The position numbers and the translations under genes are program-made. The notes under the pieces are model-generated. The model did not search any database. It had not been told where the DNA came from and saw only the letters and a program-made list of their open reading frames with translations. From Rhynchopus sp. YZ270_cl-10 (Eukaryota > Euglenozoa > Diplonemea > Diplonemida > Diplonemidae), in contig OZ037906.1 of assembly GCA_964035575.1 (NCBI GenBank), forward strand, positions 310,001 through 374,000: a stretch of 64,000 nucleotides of DNA. Direction: 5' to 3'. Shown piece by piece: positions 10,247 to 19,187 of the stretch (positions within the stretch are counted from its first letter, which is position 1; each line of letters begins with the position of its first letter).

Positions 10247-11899
10247 TCAGTTCCTGGCGTTGGCACAGGCCTTCTTCACAGCCGAAACCATGAGCGGGAA
10301 GTCTGGTGTTCCGAGTCCTGTGGACGCGTCCCATCCCTTGATGGCCTCCCATCCCTGGGTGTTCTTGCCAATGGCGTTGGTGCCCTTGGTCACGTCACGG
10401 AAGATCTGCGGGTTCTGGTAGAAGAGGGGGTTGGCAAACCCGAGGGTCTTCCCGGACTCAGCAAGGCAGACCTCGTTCAGCAGGGTCACAATGCCTCCGA
10501 AGGTCGGGGACGACGCAGAGGTGCCGCCGACAGCCTCGAGAAGCCCGTGCCACATGACTGTGAAGGACTGGCCAAGGGTCGACACGTCCGGGGAGCCACG
10601 GCCGCCGGTGGCGTAGGACAGCTTCGGGAGCGACACGGTGTTCAGGTAGGTCGCAATGTCGTCCGTCTGGTACGACGGGGCGGAAAAGTCGTAGGAGAAG
10701 CCTCCGCCCGATCCGAACTGTGTGGTGGCCTCCTCAGCGCCAGACGTGCCGTGCTGGAACCAGGTCGACCCAACAGCCACGCAGTACGGGATCGATGCGG
10801 GGTACGACGGGCTCAGCTTGCCTGCGTTGATGCCCTGGCGGGTCGAGTGGCCACTGCCGTCGTCGCCACTGGAGATCATCACAGTGATACCGAGGGCAGC
10901 CAGCTTCTGCACGTCCACGTTGAAACGCGCAATCAGCGACGTCTCGCAGAAGTCGATCTTCTGGGATCCGTAGCTGATGCTGATCACAGACGGGTGCTCG
11001 GCCTCCGAGGACACGTTCCCGGCAAACTCAATCAGGTCTGCGCAGAAGTCGGTTCCGGGGTACGAGTACACCCACGTCGGGGCACCGCCAATCGGCACCA
11101 TGTACTCGGTGTCAAGCATCGACTCCACACCGGGCAGGATCTGGTTGTCCTTCCCGATGTACTTTGCGATCTTGCAGTCGGCACCGCCGTCGTACTTCTT
11201 GCAGAAGTTCGCAAGGTCCTCGTCACGCACGTACTGGCCTTGGAACTGCGCAATCGCCTGGATGTTCGACTTGCCGCTGGCAGGTACAGCAGAGATGTTG
11301 TAGGTGTTGCGCAGGAACGGGGGTGTCACGTCTCCGGCAGCCTGCACGTTCTCCTTCACAAGCGGTGCGGACACGGGGTCGAGGGGGAAGCCGTGGAATC
11401 CGGAGAAGGTCTCGACAACGGCAGCGACCTCTGCGGGCAGGCGCACTCCGCCGGTTGCGCGCGCAATCCTCTGCCCAGTCGTGTGCTCAAAGGTCTCAAA
11501 CGCAGACTGCGACATGTGCGACAGCTGCTCCTGCGTCGCCTCAATCCTGATATGGTCGCCGTGCGGGTGCTCCACCACAGTGTGGATGCCGTGCTCGGCC
11601 AGCCACTTCTTCACCACAGCCGTGTTCTGTGCCGACGGGCGCACCATGTTCCCGATCTGCTCGTAGGACGGGTAGTTCAGGTAGTTCGCGCTCTTCGGGT
11701 TCGAGACGTCGTCCACAAGCTGCTGCAGGGCCTTGGGGTTCGCACGCTTCATCCCAATCACAACGTTGTCGTAGACCTGGTTCGTGTCCATGTCAGCGTC
11801 CACCTTGCTCCACCCGAGCGGGGTGTCGATCGTAGTGTGCACCTTCACCAGCTCTGCCGATGAGAGTGCTGCGAGCACTGCAAGGCACAAGACACGCAT
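10247..11899 (-). CDS. Sedolisin-family (S53) serine peptidase with pro-domain
   Basis: A 550-aa secreted or lysosomal acid protease related to tripeptidyl-peptidase 1. The start at 11899 was chosen because MRVLCLAVLAALSSAEL is a clean signal peptide; an upstream in-frame ATG would put a charged stretch in front of it. Residues about 20-190 form the pro-kumamolisin activation domain. The catalytic residues are Glu259 and Asp263 (GVESMLDTEY, spaced four apart as in TPP1), the oxyanion Asp346 (SSGDDG) and Ser461 (GGTSASSP). The C-terminal calcium site is visible as FRDVTKGTN and GWDASTGLGTPDF. All key residues are present and the length is typical of a full precursor. There is no intron. Together with the cathepsin at 27.2 kb it suggests digestive proteolysis. 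Confidence 0.95.
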   Translation of the reverse strand: MRVLCLAVLAALSSAELVKVHTTIDTPLGWSKVDADMDTNQVYDNVVIGMKRANPKALQQLVDDVSNPKSANYLNYPSYEQIGNMVRPSAQNTAVVKKWLAEHGIHTVVEHPHGDHIRIEATQEQLSHMSQSAFETFEHTTGQRIARATGGVRLPAEVAAVVETFSGFHGFPLDPVSAPLVKENVQAAGDVTPPFLRNTYNISAVPASGKSNIQAIAQFQGQYVRDEDLANFCKKYDGGADCKIAKYIGKDNQILPGVESMLDTEYMVPIGGAPTWVYSYPGTDFCADLIEFAGNVSSEAEHPSVISISYGSQKIDFCETSLIARFNVDVQKLAALGITVMISSGDDGSGHSTRQGINAGKLSPSYPASIPYCVAVGSTWFQHGTSGAEEATTQFGSGGGFSYDFSAPSYQTDDIATYLNTVSLPKLSYATGGRGSPDVSTLGQSFTVMWHGLLEAVGGTSASSPTFGGIVTLLNEVCLAESGKTLGFANPLFYQNPQIFRDVTKGTNAIGKNTQGWEAIKGWDASTGLGTPDFPLMVSAVKKACANARN

Positions 11900-12407
11900 T
11901 GTTCTGCACAAATGTATTCTTCTCACGTTCTGTTGTGTGGGTATGGGTGTGGTTCACAGGGGAAGGGTAAGGGAGAAGGAGGAAGGGTCGGGGGTGAACA
12001 AAGTGTGCTCTCTGTTGTTACAGCTTCCCTAGCATCGCCCCCTGTACGTGCTCCTCTCATCAACGATGCAAAATAGAAAGTCCCTCCCTTCTGGGAGCAT
12101 GTGGTCTGGTGTATGGGGTTGTGGCAGTAAGAGCACAACCACAATGCATATTCAAAAGGGAGGGGGCTTTGTTTTTAGTTTGTGTTTTTTGAAAACTTGG
12201 TTGTATTAGTGTAGCCACCCTAGAGTGTGCTCCACTATTTTTTTTTTATGTCAACCAATGGAAAAGCGTTGGCGTCAATTACGCCACTGTACTGTGGCAG
12301 GAAGCAAATACATGCAGTCCTGCCTGCACAGCTGAGGGGGTGGGGGGGGAAACAAAGCAAAAAGACAAGCTCGCCTGAAGCAGGTCACCACGTCTCGACG
12401 TGTCTGC
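11900..12407. other. Intergenic region between histone H4 and the sedolisin
   Basis: C/T- and GGGAAGGGTAAGG-rich leader sequence of the sedolisin, then an A/T-rich part holding the retroposon 3' end at 12188-12238. No gene seen. Confidence 0.5.
12188..12238 (-). repeat. Retroposon-like 3' end, solo copy
   Basis: GAAAACTTGGTTGTATTAG through GTGCTCCACTAT is essentially identical to 3275-3325. Read on the minus strand it is the same 3' end, here without the ORF region. Confidence 0.6.
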
Positions 12408-12749
12408 TTACTTGGAGACGTACAGGGTGCGGCCACGCTTCTTCAGGGCGTAGAGGATGTGCTCCACACGCACCGTCTTCGCAGGGGCGTTCTCGCGCAC
12501 CTCCATCAGCGCGTGGGTGTCCTTCATCACCTGCTCAACGAAGTTCCTCAGGATCTCCCTTGCCTCGTCGTACACACTACTCGCAAGACGCTTGCACCCT
12601 CCACGGCGAGCCAGACGGCGGATGCTTCCCTTCGTGATCCCACGGCCTTTGTTCGACTTTGCGCCCTTGCGCTTCTGGCTTCCGGTCGTCTTCTTGTCAG
12701 CCTTTCCGGAGGCAACCGACTTTCCCTTCGCAGACTTCGACGGACCCAT
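12408..12749 (-). CDS. Histone H4 (divergent)
   Basis: A 113-aa core nucleosome histone. The core motif GITKGSIRRLARRGGCKRL matches the canonical GITKPAIRRLARRGGVKRI, and the C-terminus LYALKKRGRTLY matches ALKRQGRTLY. Differences are large for this protein. The N-tail is longer and rewritten (MGPSKSAKGKSVASGKADKK). The RHRKVLRDNI stretch is replaced by RKGAKSNKGR. Helix 2 reads VYDEAREILRNFVEQVMKDT, and the end is YVSK instead of YGFGG. It sits just downstream of H3 on the same strand and presumably in the same transcript. It could be a variant and not the bulk H4. From family knowledge, euglenozoan histones are unusually divergent, which fits. No intron. Confidence 0.93.
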   Translation of the reverse strand: MGPSKSAKGKSVASGKADKKTTGSQKRKGAKSNKGRGITKGSIRRLARRGGCKRLASSVYDEAREILRNFVEQVMKDTHALMEVRENAPAKTVRVEHILYALKKRGRTLYVSK

Positions 12750-13024
12750 TGTTGTGTGTCTTGAATATCTGGTGGGATTGAGTTGTGAGGTTGCGAGGGG
12801 TGTGTGGCTGACACAGACAGCAGTGTGTAGTCAGTGGTGATACAGAGGAGAGGGAAGGGAAGGGAAGGGGAACACAAAGTAGGTGGTGTCTTCTTAGAAC
12901 AATTTGTCATTGGTGGTAATCCACCCCTCCGTGGCTTGACCAGCAAGCTCACAGAGGCAAAAGTGTGAAACGCATAAAAACTCAAAACAAGTGAAACAGC
13001 TCGTGCTCGCGTTCACGTTCACGT

Positions 13025-13462
13025 TCACAGGTTGTCCCCACGGATGCGGACGGTGTAGCTCAGGTCCTTCTGGATGAGGGTCTTCTTCTTCCTGTGGAGC
13101 TGCAGGATAACGGCACCCTCAAACACGCTGATCAGGTACTGCTCGGTTGCCTCCTGCATCGCCTCAAGTGCAGACGCACGGAAACGAAAGTCCTGCTTGT
13201 ACCTCTCAATCGTCTCACGCACAAGGCGCTGGAAGGGCGCCTTCTGGATCAGCAGCTGCGTCCCCTTCTGCAGTGCCTTGATCTCACGCATCGCAACAGT
13301 TCCGGGCAGCCAGCGGCCAGACTTCTTCACAACGTTCCCCTTCTTGTCCTTCTTCTCAGGGGCCTTGTAGTCCAGCTTCGTCCTCGGCTTCCTCTTCTTC
13401 TCACCGTCCTTTCCAGTCGACGACTGCGACTTCTTCACAGACTTGGCAGGTGTGCGTGGCAT
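13025..13462 (-). CDS. Histone H3 (divergent)
   Basis: A 145-aa protein. MPRTPAKSVKKSQ gives the start; a longer in-frame ORF upstream is leader. The fold begins at GRWLPGTVAMREI (canonical RPGTVALREI), followed by LLIQKAPFQRLVRE, FRFRASALEAMQEATEQYL and the end VRIRGDNL (canonical RIRGERA). The tail lacks the canonical ARTKQTARKSTGGK and has Lys-rich sequence instead (GEKKRKPRTKLDYKAPEKKDKKG), so the usual K4/K9/K27 modification contexts are absent. QKAPFQ and QEATE also occur in kinetoplastid H3. It may be a variant and not the bulk H3, since only one copy is visible. It is paired with H4 on the same strand, about 275 bp upstream of it. No intron. Confidence 0.93.
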   Translation of the reverse strand: MPRTPAKSVKKSQSSTGKDGEKKRKPRTKLDYKAPEKKDKKGNVVKKSGRWLPGTVAMREIKALQKGTQLLIQKAPFQRLVRETIERYKQDFRFRASALEAMQEATEQYLISVFEGAVILQLHRKKKTLIQKDLSYTVRIRGDNL

Positions 13463-13969
13463 CTTCTTGTGTGGCTGTTGTCTTGGTAATCTGAAGGTGT
13501 TAGATTTGTTTCGTTTTTGTTTTGTTTTGTTTTTTGCTGACAATCTGTTTGGTTCATGTTGCCACATGCACAGACCGATAATGGTCATTAGTAAGGCAAA
13601 GCATATTTTCCCAAAGCTCCGAGCTTTTGACGCCCCTGTTAGTAGCGCTCACTACTGCAGTCTGCACTGTCCGGAGAGATGCAAAAAACGGGGTAAAATA
13701 TATGGGGCGAGGGGACTATTCTTCAATAAAGACATTTTTCTTCTCGTGCTTCGCTCTGTGAACTGGTGCTTATTAATGTTCAGAACATTTTAACTAAAAC
13801 GAGTTGTAGTCAACGTCACGTGTGCAACTGTGCACCATCATATTTTTTTTTTTCTCTGCAGAGTTGTCTCGAACACTTCTCCCACCCACACAACCCACTA
13901 CCCTGCCTTTACCAGCTACGTTTCATGTAAAAAAAACAACAACAACAACAACAACAAAGGGTAAAATTA

Positions 13970-14097
13970 TACAACGCAGCGAGGCCTAGTACGCCTGAAA
14001 AATGGCCCGGCTGAGGCGTACTCGGGATTACTTAAGTTTAAGTACGCCCCAGGCACGCGGTATGCTTTTTATCCGGCCGTAGCCTCGTTGCACTGTA
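13970..14097. repeat. Palindromic MITE-like repeat
   Basis: The ends TACAACGCAGCGAGGC and GCCTCGTTGCACTGTA are imperfect inverted repeats. The inside holds two further stems: AGTACGCCT paired with AGGCGTACT, and TACTTAA paired with TTAAGTA. It is 128 bp long with no ORF. Confidence 0.6.
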
Positions 14098-14246
14098 TGG
14101 TAAATAAAGGTTTTGCTATTAATTTCAACCCCCCATCCCCCCCGCGCGCGCGAAACGTTAAGAAAGTGCACATTTCCTAGTGGCTATTTTATTTTTTTTT
14201 TGTTGTGGCGTCGACACTCACTCAGTTTTTTTTTCCTTTTTTATTT

Positions 14247-14288
14247 TTCGAAAACTTGGTTTGTATTAGTGTAGACAGCTCCACTCTT
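14247..14288 (-). repeat. Retroposon-like 3' end, degenerate copy
   Basis: GAAAACTTGGTTTGTATTAG then AGACAGCTCCACTC matches 3275-3325 with small deletions, again next to T-rich sequence. Confidence 0.5.
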
Positions 14289-14296
14289 TATATTTT

Positions 14297-14549
14297 TATT
14301 GCCTCCAAGTGATTCCGCAATATTGCTCGGAAAAGGATGTCCGAAATTTTCGAAGATGGTCCCGCAAACCACGTGAAGAAGATTACATCGTCTTCTTCGA
14401 GGGCTTGCACAACGAACGACAATCGAAGTCGAACGCCATCTGGAGTCACTTCAGCCGTACGGCACTCCAAGCACCCACCAACAGATGTACACGCACAGTG
14501 GGTCGAAACCCCCTAAAATTTTGGCTTTCAGCACTATTTGGAGGCAATA
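14297..14549. mobile_element. 253-bp element with 12-bp inverted repeats
   Basis: The element is bounded by TATTGCCTCCAA and its exact complement TTGGAGGCAATA. A 60-aa minus ORF inside has no recognisable domain. No clear target duplication. Non-autonomous MITE-like. Confidence 0.5.
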
Positions 14550-14884
14550 ACATTACAAACTCCTGAAGATTTTTCCCCTTGGGGGTCAACTCCCTCGGAT
14601 TCGGGTTTCCCTCGCCTTCGGCTCGGGAAATCCAAAACCTTGCTGCGACGGGGCAGGGGGGACAGTTTCCCTTTTCCTCTTGGAGACACAGTCCGCACAC
14701 CTCTCCCCAAGGTGTGGCAGAGCCTACTGACTCTGGGCTGACGACAAAAGGGGACATGCCCTCAAAGTAAAAAGCTAAAAAATTGGGTTTTTTTTTTGTT
14801 TTTTTTTTTTTTCCTGTTTTTTTCCTGTTTTGTATTTTGCAGAATTATTCGGCGTTTTTTTCCAAAATAAAGAAAAGTTTATAC

Positions 14885-14917
14885 GATGAACTTGGGCCTC
14901 TTGTGCTTAGTCACCTC
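14885..14917 (-). repeat. Short hairpin repeat (CTTAGTCACCT family)
   Basis: GATGAACTTGGGCCTC then TTGTGCTTAGTCACCTC. One of at least ten copies in the window, all in the same orientation. Confidence 0.55.
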
Positions 14918-15213
14918 AAATAAATAAATAAAAAATATTTAAAAAAAAAAATGGAATGTTGAAAGAGTGAACAGAGGGACTCACAAGAGATACTTCTTTT
15001 GCTTTGTTTTGTTTTATTTTGCTGTATCCACAATTGCTCGTGGTTTTTTTCCTCCCCCACGGGTTGGGGGAAAGACTTTATCTTTTCTTGAGGGAAAAAA
15101 AAACAAAAAAAAAACAAATCTTGAAAGAACGACAACGTCTTGGAGAGAGAAAAAAAGATTTTCCCCCAACCCGTATTTTCCCCCAAATGGGAGGGGGTTA
15201 TGCTGTAGCAGGC

Positions 15214-17245
15214 TTACTTCTTCAGTGCTCCGTACACCTGTGTGCGGGAAGGGGATGTTTAATCTCGATAGTATTTTACACGGTTCGGGACTTTCCCCCC
15301 CTTTTGCATACCTCGAAGCAAGAGACGACCAGTGCAGAGGTGTCTTTCGAGTTTCCTTTTTCGGCCAACTTAATCCGGAATGTGGAATACGCGGTCTGTG
15401 TGGATGATATGGTGTACAATTTTCAAAAAAAGAGGTGAAGCTGATCCAAGCGCCTCTGGGACCCAGTGCGGACACAGCGTGGGTCGTGTTTTTTTTTTTA
15501 GGTGCACTGCTCGAATTGTACCAAGACATACCGTCGTTGCGTTCACGTCAAATGCCGCCACTGGCTTCTGCACATCGAAAGACGTATCATCTTTGTGTGT
15601 GGCAAGCGTTTTGAACACCTTCCCGTCTTTGCTTCCCTGGAACTCCCATGTCCGGGGGTAATACGCGCGGATGCCCTTTCTGTGCGCGAAGACGTACTTC
15701 GTGGGGATGACGCTGTGCCCCTTCTTGAAGGTGATCTGCAGAGTTGTGTGTTTTGAACAAAAAACTTTGGACCCTTATGGTGCAAGAAAAGCCAAAAGAT
15801 GATCCCCATCATTGCATTTAAGGGGGGGAGAGAAACATACGTCGACCCAACTGTCTGGTTTGTCGTCTGTGAAGAAAACTTGGTCGGCGAACGTGTGGTC
15901 GCCCACCATTGCGGGGACTCCCTGCTTTGTGGAGGAGGCGGTGACGCTAACAGCACCGCTTTTCACGGGGTTCTTCCAGCTGTGTTGGTGTTGGTGTGTT
16001 GTTGGCAAGGGGGTTTTGTTGTTGTTGGTGTGCCAACAAATCACCTATGCTAAGGCTGTACTCTGTACATTTGTTTGCTGGCATTTCTTGTTGACTCTAG
16101 AAAAAGGCATACGTTCCCTTGCCCTCATCGCACCCGAGGTAGAACAAGATCCCCTTATGGTCCGACAGCTTTTCAAACGCGAAGGAGGAGGTTCCCTCCT
16201 TGGTTGGGCACTCCAGGCTCTTCTGTGGGGCGGGTTGTCTCTGTGGGGGGTGATAAAAAGGTAAAAAATAAAGGAAAATTTAGATAGCGAACGCTCTCCT
16301 TATGTGGGAACATACCTGCGCTGTTGGTGGTGCTGCGTGCACTGCGCCACCACGTCCCCTACCTCCCACAGGGAAGCCGTCACCCCGTGCCGACACAATG
16401 CCGCCCTTGCCTCCCTTAGCTCCCTTGCCGCCCTTCACCATCCCAACAGCACCTCTACCCCCCGCGCCCCATGGCGGGAGGGCACCACCGCCTCTGAAGT
16501 GCTCGCCCGAACTGCCACGTCCAGCGCCTGCGTTGGCGCCTCTGCCGAAGGGCAGCTTGCCACCTTCCAAGGCGTCCATCAGGTCCTTGATGCCCTTGGG
16601 GTCGCTGTGCTTTCCCTTGGGCTTGTTTGCCTTTACGGGCTTAGGCACCTCGGGAATCTTCCGCCGCCTGACCTTCCCGTAGAGCTCAAAGCAGTTCAAC
16701 GTCAGCACGTTGTTTTTGTGTGTGTTGCCATTCGCCTCCATCAGAATGCGGATGTACTGGTAGTAGGATGACAGCTCGGGTGTCGCGTAGGCAACCCAAG
16801 GCTCCTTCTCGCAGAGTGCCTGGTCGTTGGTGCGTGTGTCGAGGGCGGTCCAGTGCTTCAGGTCGTTGGAGCCCTGCAGACGCCATGAGCGGAGGAAGTT
16901 CGGACGCGTCTTGTTGTCGTGTGCCATGCTGTACACCGCAGGGCATACCTCCCAGTTCTTGAAGTCGACGGCCACCCAGCTGCGTGCCATGTCCTTGCTT
17001 TGGTAGTCGTGCTCCTTGCTGTCAAACTTCCAGTCTGTCACCATCCACAGTTCACCAACGTCGCAGCTCGAGGCCAATACACGCACCGGTGCTTTGGAAC
17101 CCAGCACAGGGTTCGACCACTTCTCCTTCTCGGCACACCCCTTCCCCAGCCAGTGGATAATACCCTGCTCGTCCCCCACACTGTAGAACTTCATCTCGTG
17201 CTCCTCCTGCACATCCTTGTCCACCTTGTCCACCTTCTCCGACAT
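15214..17245 (-). CDS. Protein with two F5/8-type-C (discoidin-like) domains, six exons
   Basis: Exons are 17245-16316, 16240-16113, 15979-15841, 15735-15532, 15395-15312 and 15237-15214, giving 502 aa. All five introns are GT-AG with donors GTATGT or GTATGC and acceptors CACAG or TGCAG, and phase is kept at each joint. For example, GGCAAGGGAAC joins CTGGAAG to give GTWKNPV, as expected in this fold. Domain 1 spans about residues 45-195 (NPVLGSK...RSWVAVDFKN...LNCFELYG). A Gly/Arg-rich linker with RGG-like repeats follows (residues about 225-305). Domain 2 spans about 350-500 (WKNPVKSGAVSV...TWEFQGSKDGK...LVVSCFEVYG). There is no signal peptide or membrane segment, so it is probably intracellular. 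Such domains bind proteins or ligands, for example in BTB- or HECT-type proteins. The start is at MSEKVDKVDKD. Cassette copy 3 starts 127 bp upstream. Confidence 0.85.
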
Positions 17246-17371
17246 TTTCTCCGCTGGGTTTTCCCTTTCCTGTAGAGTATCGGTGTCGTAACACTACCAG
17301 TAACACAGCAATGACTGTGCAAGAAGAGTAAGAACAGCTCTACGTGAATGGCAAGTAGCCTTGCTGCGTTT

Positions 17372-18533
17372 GAATATCACCGGGGTCTGGTGGTTAAAAA
17401 GTCTCCACAGAGTTGGGAGGTAAACCGTGGAGTTAATCCGGTTGGAAGTGTGGTATGCGATGCACAATAGGCGAAGCAAACAGAGGAAGGGGAGAATGGA
17501 AAATGGTGTGGAAAGCAATGGGAGGGGTGGATTTGGGCTTTTTGAATACAACATATTTGGGGAATGTGGAGGGTGAAACAAGGGTGAAGGGTGAAGGGTG
17601 AAGGGGAGGCAGCTCACAAGCAGCAAGAGGCCTGCACACAGCTCATACGTGTGGTCTTGCGTCCAAGTGCAGGTGGGGTGCAGCACGCAGCATGTGGTTG
17701 TGGGAGTTATGTGCGAAAAGGGTTAGCTTCTCCTCCCACACCACACACATCGCACACACACCCCACCAAAGCTGGCACCACACGGCTGTGTGCAGCTTCT
17801 CCTCTCTCCTCTCTGGCCACTTCCAAACACAGCAGGTTGCACAAAAAAAGAAAAAGAAAAAGGCAGATTCATAATCAAACTCAAACCCAAACGTCAGCAA
17901 CAGGAGCATAACATAACATCGGATTGAGCAAACACAAGCGCAGGGGGGAATGCGGTACAAACAAAATGCGGCGACAATCAGGCCACACAGCACTCGTGTG
18001 CGCTATCAAAAGGAACACGTTGTTGTGCAGGCCCAACAGCAACAGCATCACAAGCAGCACATGCAACAGCAGCACTGCCCACCTCAGTAGTACGGCGAGT
18101 ACGCAGCAAGACGTGCACGGCGCACAGACGCAGACAGCGCAATGTCGCTTGCCACAGCACTCGCGTGTGCGTTTGCAATCGCTGCGTCTGCTGCGTACGA
18201 CGAGTAACGCGGCGACAGCGGCACGTACGAACGTGCAACTGCAATGTCGGCAGCCGCACGTGCACTTGCGGCAGCTGCAGCAGCGTCAGCCGCAAGGATC
18301 GACGACGTGTACGACGGGTATACCGGTGCCGGTGCGTAGTACGGGTAGTAGGACATCTTCTTGTTGTGTGTGGGTGAGGTGTTAAGAAGGGTGTGTGTTT
18401 TGTCTGCAGGTGTGTGGTGTCGTGTCGTGGTGTTTGTTGGAGAACAGAAGTGTGCACGAAAGGCACAACTAATCAAGCAGCTTGCACAGGTGCAGGCATC
18501 TGATCCACAAAGGACCACTGCAAAAAGTGGAAT
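17372..18533 (-). repeat. Dispersed cassette, copy 3
   Basis: A full-length copy of the sublineage with GGTATGCGATGCACAATAGG. The right end agrees with copy 1 to AAAAAGTGGAAT. It is followed after 10 bp by a solo 73-bp block, as if a second unit had begun in tandem. Confidence 0.9.
18084..18356 (-). CDS. Small Tyr/Ala/Ser-rich protein (MSYYPYY family), copy 3
   Basis: A 90-aa product with the same sequence as copies 1 and 2 (MSYYPYYAPAPVYPSY...ARLAAYSPYY). The ATG is at 18356. The solo 73-bp block at 18544-18616 lies 188 bp upstream of this start. Confidence 0.6.
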   Translation of the reverse strand: MSYYPYYAPAPVYPSYTSSILAADAAAAAASARAAADIAVARSYVPLSPRYSSYAADAAIANAHASAVASDIALSASVRRARLAAYSPYY

Positions 18534-18543
18534 CGATGTGTTC

Positions 18544-18616
18544 GAATATCACCGGGGTCTGGTGGTTAAAAAGTCTCCACAGAGTTGGGAGGTAAACCGT
18601 GGAGTTAATCCGGTTG
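18544..18616 (-). repeat. Solo copy of the invariant 73-bp block
   Basis: This block is identical to 1054-1126, 6574-6646, 17372-17444 and 28286-28358, but the sequence after it is not the cassette. It can fold: CTCCAC pairs with GTGGAG and ACCGG with CCGGT in a two-stem structure. The following 100 bp (GGGTGTGAGGGGTGTAGGG...) only vaguely recall cassette sequence. It could be a structured RNA, a DNA signal or a mobile end. Confidence 0.75.
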
Positions 18617-19187
18617 TGATGTTGAATGTGCATAGTCGCCTTCTGAACGGTGTTCAGGAGAGATGGCAGGGGTGTGAGGGGTGTAGGGTGAAGGGAGGAT
18701 GGAATGCAAAAAAGGGTACAAGCTAAATGGCGGGTTATCTGTTACACAAAGCATTTAAAAACAATAGTTGCTGAAGGCTGCAACGCCTAGGCAGAACGCA
18801 GACCGTAAGAGGGGGAACGGGAATATAAAGCAGCATCGTACACACGGGCTGCAATTGGTGATGAAGTGTCGAAACACACGTGGGGGCAAAAGAAACGAGA
18901 ATATCAAGAAAAGGTAAGGGCAACGCATGACATGAAGCTGCAAACATTGTGGTCTGCAAGAAGGACTGGGGTGTCTCTCATGTGCGCATGCATTGCTTAT
19001 AACAAAGATAATTGAAAGATGGTCGTGCCTGAGGCACATAAAAGAAACAACGTGAATAATAAACTTGAAGAAATCTTGTTGATGAACCTAAGTCTCGTGG
19101 TCACCTACATGACGAGTTCAATGGGAGGGAATGCTGGGGCAGGTTTCACAACCAAGCCCAGCACGAATACGTTGGTGGATGATATGT
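18617..19187. other. Intergenic region downstream of the VWC-like gene
   Basis: Unique sequence with no convincing ORF, holding one short hairpin repeat at 19081-19106 close to the 3' end of the gene. Confidence 0.5.
19081..19106 (-). repeat. Short hairpin repeat (CTTAGTCACCT family), shortened
   Basis: GATGAACCTAAGTCTC then GTGGTCACCT. The 3' half of the stem is reduced compared with the other copies. Confidence 0.4.

Larger units (their letters stand above)
13463..15213. other. Repeat-rich intergenic region, no gene seen
   Basis: Contains the H3 leader, a foldback repeat (13970-14097), a degenerate retroposon 3' end (14247-14288), a 253-bp TIR element (14297-14549), a short hairpin repeat (14885-14917) and several T- or A-runs. 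Short ORFs here are not supported by composition or by any recognisable domain. Confidence 0.5.

Noticed and set aside
9986-11863. 625-codon plus-strand ORF
   Set aside because: Antisense to the sedolisin gene. Its Arg/Leu/Val/His composition is the shadow of GC-rich coding sequence, with no domain.
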